A DNA stretch of 64,000 nucleotides, from assembly GCF_018599245.1 (NCBI RefSeq), contig NZ_JAHEVJ010000001.1, forward strand, positions 1-64,000, written 5' to 3'. Source of the stretch: Aliiroseovarius lamellibrachiae. GTDB lineage: Bacteria; Pseudomonadota; Alphaproteobacteria; Rhodobacterales; Rhodobacteraceae. Both the position numbers and the translations under genes were made by a program. A model generated the notes under the pieces. It was given only the letters and a program-made list of their open reading frames with translations, ran no database searches and had not been told where the DNA came from. This document shows, piece after piece, positions 60,895 through 64,000 of the stretch (the first letter of the stretch is position 1; each line of letters starts with the position of its first letter).

Positions 60895-62298
60895 ATGCCG
60901 CTGATCAATGAATTGCGCGCCGCCATTGGCACCAAACATGTGCTGCAAGATGACGACATGGCGCGGTGGCGTCATGACTGGATCGGCAAGTATGAAAACA
61001 CCCCCCTTGCTGTGCTGCGACCAGCCAATACGGCAGAGGTTTCGGCCTGTGTGAAACTGGCCCATGACAGTGGCACGCCAGTGGTGCCTGTGTCGGGAAA
61101 CACCGGTTTGGCGGGGGGCGCACATGCCCCGAAAGACAGCTTAATGCTGTCGCTTGATCGCATGAACAAGATTCGCGATATCCGCCCGGATGCGCGCCTT
61201 GCGATAGTCGAAGGCGGTGTGGTGCTTGAGACGTTACATGATGCGGTGGGCGCGCAAGGGCTGAGCTTTCCAATGACGTTTGGCGCCAAAGGGTCCGCAA
61301 TGATTGCGGGTATGTTGTCCACCAATGCAGGCGGATCGAATGTGCTGAGATACGGCAACACGCGGGACCTGTGCTTGGGGATTGAGGTGGTTCTGCCGGA
61401 CGGAGAAGTGCTTGATTTAATGAGTGAACTTCACAAAGACAACTCTGGCTACGACCTGCGCGACCTGTTCGTCGGGGCCGAGGGCACCTTGGGTATCATC
61501 ACCGGGGCCGTGTTGAAATTGGTCCCCACGCCCGGTGCCTTTGCAACCGCGATGGTGGCGGTGCCAAACCTATCCGACGCGCTTTCACTGCTCAACAAAT
61601 TGCAAAAGATCACCGGCGGCGCGGTCGAAGCGTTTGAATATATGCCCGCCGAATATATGGCCGGACTGCACAGGCTTTTCCCTGATACACGGCGCGTTTT
61701 TGACGAAGATTACGGGGTGAATATCCTGCTGGAAATCGGTGCCACGGCCCCGCGCGACGTGGCCGTTGGCGAGGATGGAGCCTTGCCAATTGTGAGCTAC
61801 CTCGAAGAGGTGCTGGGTGACATGCTGGAACGTGAAACAGTGCTGGACGCGGTGATTGCCCAAAATGAAACCCAGCGCGCGGAAATGTGGGCCCGGCGCG
61901 AGGCGGCGGCAGAGGTTTCCCTGTCGCGCACGCCTGCGGTCAACAATGACATTGCCTTGCCGCTGGATAAAATTGATGTGTTTTTCACGCAAATGGCAGA
62001 TGTGCTTAACGGGCTGGACGCAAAGGCCGAAACCCTGTCTGTTGCCCATCTGGGGGACGGGAACATCCATTATATGGTCTACCCGTCCGACGCCGCCCTT
62101 TGTGACGCGGTGATGGAGGTGGTCGAAGAAAACGTGCTGTCCCTTGGTGGGAGTTTTTCGGCCGAGCACGGCATTGGTCTGTCCAAGCTGCCGTCCATGA
62201 AACGCCGTAAGAACCCCGTGGCCCTGCGGGTGATGCGACAATTGAAGGCCGCAATGGATCCAAAGGGGATTATGAACCCGGGGAAGCTTATTCCATGA
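60895..62298 (+). CDS. FAD-linked oxidase (D-2-hydroxyglutarate/D-lactate dehydrogenase type)
   Basis: Encodes 467 residues of the vanillyl-alcohol-oxidase flavoprotein family. The FAD-binding part has PVVPVSGNTGLAGGA near residue 65, LSTNAGG and DLRDLFVGAEGTLGIIT; the C-terminal half has AHLGDGNIHYMVYP and GGSFSAEHGIG. Members oxidise D-2-hydroxy acids (glycolate, D-lactate, D-2-hydroxyglutarate) and pass electrons to the respiratory chain. The exact substrate cannot be set. It follows the DgoK-like gene after 68 bp in the same direction. Confidence 0.85.
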   Translation: MPLINELRAAIGTKHVLQDDDMARWRHDWIGKYENTPLAVLRPANTAEVSACVKLAHDSGTPVVPVSGNTGLAGGAHAPKDSLMLSLDRMNKIRDIRPDARLAIVEGGVVLETLHDAVGAQGLSFPMTFGAKGSAMIAGMLSTNAGGSNVLRYGNTRDLCLGIEVVLPDGEVLDLMSELHKDNSGYDLRDLFVGAEGTLGIITGAVLKLVPTPGAFATAMVAVPNLSDALSLLNKLQKITGGAVEAFEYMPAEYMAGLHRLFPDTRRVFDEDYGVNILLEIGATAPRDVAVGEDGALPIVSYLEEVLGDMLERETVLDAVIAQNETQRAEMWARREAAAEVSLSRTPAVNNDIALPLDKIDVFFTQMADVLNGLDAKAETLSVAHLGDGNIHYMVYPSDAALCDAVMEVVEENVLSLGGSFSAEHGIGLSKLPSMKRRKNPVALRVMRQLKAAMDPKGIMNPGKLIP

Positions 62299-62331
62299 GG
62301 AAGAGCCGGGTGGCACAGGCGTCTGTGACTA

Positions 62332-62373
62332 GGATTTCTTGCCTTCGGCGAGGATATTTGGAACAAGAAAAAG
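62332..62373 (+). repeat. Dispersed repeat D, copy 2
   Basis: A 42-bp block containing CTTGCCTTCGGCGAGGATAT and CAAGAAAAAG, nearly identical to 32222-32263. It lies between the convergent FAD-oxidase gene and gshA. Confidence 0.7.
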
Positions 62374-62384
62374 GCGCTGCTTTT

Positions 62385-62455
62385 TATTTTTCCTTGCCTT
62401 AAATATCTCGGGGTGAGGCCCCTTGAAAAGGGGACGAGGGGCAGCGCCCCTTATC
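62385..62455 (+). repeat. Dispersed repeat C, copy 3
   Basis: A diverged copy containing TTGCCTTAAATATCTCGGGG, a GGCCCC/GGGG pair and the terminal palindrome GGGGCAGCGCCCC. It is related to copies at 14957-15021 and 17747-17812, and to the block starting at 32384. Confidence 0.6.
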
Positions 62456-62482
62456 CCCCTCTGTTATCTAAGACCTCAGGCG

Positions 62483-63853
62483 TTAATAGCTATAATCAGC
62501 GTAGATCCGTTTCAGATCACCATTCCAGTCGCCGTGATAACGCTCCAAAAGCTCATCCGCCGGGGTTTTGCCCTCTTCCACACTGTCTTGCAGCGCATTG
62601 AGGAAGTGACGCTCATCTGGCACCATCCCGCCAATGCCGGGGCGGGCGCGGTTTTTCAGGCCAAGCTTGGCGATCTCAATGGTTTCGCGGGCCACATCAA
62701 GGATTTTCACGCCGTTTGCTTCGCCTTGAAGGGCATCAACGGACGCCGCAACACGCAAGGCTTCGCGGGTTTCCGCGTCCCATCCCTTGGCCAGATCCCA
62801 CGCCGCATCCAGGCTTTCCTGGCAGTACATCAGACCCACCCAATAGGCCGGCAGGGCGCAAAGGCGCCGCCACGGGCCGCCATCCGCGCCGCGCATTTCC
62901 ATATACTGCTTGATCCGCGCTTCGGGGAAGGCTGTTGTCAGGTGATCCGCCCAATCGGACAGGGTTGGTGTTTCACCGGGCAGGGCGGGCAATTTGCCTT
63001 GCATAAAGTCGCGAAAGGACATGCCCAGCGCGTTGATATATTCACCATTTCGATAGACAAAATACATCGGCACATCGAGCGCATATTGCACATAACGCTC
63101 AAACCCCATGCCCTCTTCAAACACAAACGGCAACATGCCGGTGCGCGATGCATCAAGATCGCGCCAGATGCGCGAACGCCATGATTTATGGCCGTTTGGT
63201 TTGCCCTCAAAAAACGGCGAGTTTGCAAACAGTGCGGTGGCAATCGGTTGCAGCGCGAGCGCCACGCGGAACTTTTGCACCATGTCCGCCTCGGACCCGA
63301 AATCGAGGTTCACTTGCACCGTGCAGGTCCGGTACATCATCTGTTTTCCGTGCGTGCCAACGTGGTCCATATAGTCGGTCATCAGCTTGTAACGCCCTTT
63401 GGGCATCACGGGCATCTCATCGTGTGTCCATTCCGGCGCCGCCCCGAGGCCAATGAATCGCGCCCCGATTTTATCCGCGATTTCATGTACTTCACGCAGA
63501 TGTTCGTTCACCTCGTCACAGGTTTGGTGGATGCTGTCGAGCGGCGCACCGGACAGTTCAAACTGTCCGCCGGGTTCCAGCGAGATATTTGCGCCATTGC
63601 GTTCCAACCCAATCAGGTTGCCCGCCTCGCGTACTTCGGTCCAACCAAAGCCATCCCGCAACCCTTCCAGCATATGCAGGATCGACCGGTCGCCCTCATA
63701 AGGCAGCGGTTTAAACGTGTCCTGACAATAGCCGAACTTCTCATGCTCGGTGCCGATCTTCCACGCCTCTCGCGGTTTGCAACCGTCTTCCAGAAACTGG
63801 GCCAATTGTTTGTGGTCGGTGATTGGGCCGCCGCCGGATTGTGGGATGGACAT
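62483..63853 (-). CDS. gshA: Glutamate--cysteine ligase (plant/alphaproteobacterial type)
   Basis: Encodes 456 residues. It joins glutamate and cysteine, the first step of glutathione synthesis. The sequence is of the monomeric/redox-controlled group found in plants and alphaproteobacteria: GTEHEKFGYCQDTFKPLPYE near residue 34, ISLEPGGQFELSGAPL near 88, and MYRTCTVQVNLDFGSE near 170. Cysteines near 43 and 174 may form the regulatory disulfide seen in some relatives (inference). It is preceded by a minus-strand promoter and a pair of direct repeats. Confidence 0.93.
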   Translation of the reverse strand: MSIPQSGGGPITDHKQLAQFLEDGCKPREAWKIGTEHEKFGYCQDTFKPLPYEGDRSILHMLEGLRDGFGWTEVREAGNLIGLERNGANISLEPGGQFELSGAPLDSIHQTCDEVNEHLREVHEIADKIGARFIGLGAAPEWTHDEMPVMPKGRYKLMTDYMDHVGTHGKQMMYRTCTVQVNLDFGSEADMVQKFRVALALQPIATALFANSPFFEGKPNGHKSWRSRIWRDLDASRTGMLPFVFEEGMGFERYVQYALDVPMYFVYRNGEYINALGMSFRDFMQGKLPALPGETPTLSDWADHLTTAFPEARIKQYMEMRGADGGPWRRLCALPAYWVGLMYCQESLDAAWDLAKGWDAETREALRVAASVDALQGEANGVKILDVARETIEIAKLGLKNRARPGIGGMVPDERHFLNALQDSVEEGKTPADELLERYHGDWNGDLKRIYADYSY

Positions 63854-63880
63854 GGGCTTCTCCTGAAAACTCTGAAGGCT

Positions 63881-63911
63881 ATTAGGTGGGCGAAGTGCAG
63901 GGCAGTGTCAA
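63881..63911 (-). promoter_or_regulatory. Candidate gshA promoter
   Basis: On the minus strand TTGACA (63906-63911) and CTAATA (63881-63886), 19 bp apart, ending 28 bp before the gshA ATG. GGAGAAG lies just before the start codon. Two ACCCAAAGGGGCAT repeats lie just upstream of the -35 element. Confidence 0.5.
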
Positions 63912-63920
63912 TGACTTGAA

Positions 63921-63960
63921 ATGCCCCTTTGGGTTCGCGCCGGGTGATGCCCCTTTGGGT
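63921..63960. promoter_or_regulatory. Twin direct repeats upstream of gshA
   Basis: ATGCCCCTTTGGGT occurs at 63921-63934 and again, perfectly, at 63947-63960, with starts 26 bp apart. Placed just upstream of the -35, they could be activator or repressor sites. The bases after 63960 show no recognisable gene end. Confidence 0.45.
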
Positions 63961-64000
63961 CAATGTAAATTGACCACCTTACGGGACCAGATCACGGTTC

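Noticed and set aside
63854-64000. Partial gene at the right edge (for example rsmE)
   Set aside because: The 147 bp after the gshA start hold a promoter and repeats; no frame there matches a C-terminus I recognise.

Overview
The window is one contiguous piece of a chromosome from an alphaproteobacterium, very probably a member of the Rhodobacteraceae (Roseobacter group). The evidence is the S10-spc-alpha ribosomal order with secY followed by a short lidless-type adk, the AapJQMP/BztABCD amino-acid transporter, an ATP12-type F1 assembly chaperone, a plant/alphaproteobacterial-type GshA, the rpmH-rnpA-yidD...yidC-MOSC-engB-argB order, and a LuxR/LuxI pair. No rRNA, tRNA, CRISPR array, transposase or integrase was recognised. 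Region 1 (1-20670) is the translation super-cluster: end of tuf, then rpsJ-rplC-rplD-rplW | rplB-rpsS-rplV-rpsC-rplP | [44 protein letters not shown] | rplO-secY-adk | rpsM-rpsK-rpoA-rplQ. The bars mark places where this normally continuous cluster is opened by accessory DNA or repeats; a further insertion lies between tuf and rpsJ. The cargo includes a small protein with a HEPN-like R-N-x3-H motif, an L,D-transpeptidase, a small lipoprotein, two orphan hypothetical genes and a Fic/Doc toxin with its antitoxin. After most breaks a fresh sigma70-type promoter with a 17-bp spacer can be read just before the next ribosomal gene, so the cluster appears to have been split into separately promoted units. 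Region 2 (20800-32170) carries luxR-luxI, rarA, a cytochrome b561, crcB, an RluC-type pseudouridine synthase, a HAD phosphatase, atp12 and the aapJQMP amino-acid uptake operon. Region 3 (32400-45730, mostly minus strand) holds a GFA-fold protein; a translationally coupled fatty-acid hydroxylase/ferredoxin/SixA-like trio; argB; an SDR; and the engB-MOSC-yidC...yidD-rnpA-rpmH membrane-insertion and RNase P cluster, interrupted by a GGDEF(degenerate)-EAL protein, ttcA and a pair of small paralogous basic proteins; a LysE exporter closes the region. Region 4 (45950-49500, plus strand) is a TVP38-family membrane protein, a MerA/Lpd-like flavoprotein and an orphan histidine kinase. Region 5 (49800-62300) is the most distinctive part. 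A minus-strand operon encodes a sulfatase/phosphonate-monoester-hydrolase-like enzyme and a 1071-residue corrinoid reductive-dehalogenase-like protein fused to an FMN/NAD/[2Fe-2S] reductase. Nearby is a TetR regulator divergent, across two palindromic operators 21 bp apart, from a non-pyrrolysine MttB-family methyltransferase, a DgcA/TMADH-like flavin oxidoreductase and a ProC-like dehydrogenase. A degenerate DgoK-like protein and a D-lactate/2-hydroxyglutarate dehydrogenase-like flavoprotein follow. Together they look like a catabolic locus for a methylated, possibly halogenated or sulfated/phosphonylated, compound. The window ends with gshA on the minus strand. Across the window several families of short dispersed palindromic repeats lie between genes; copies of one of them supply the stop codon of the upstream gene.
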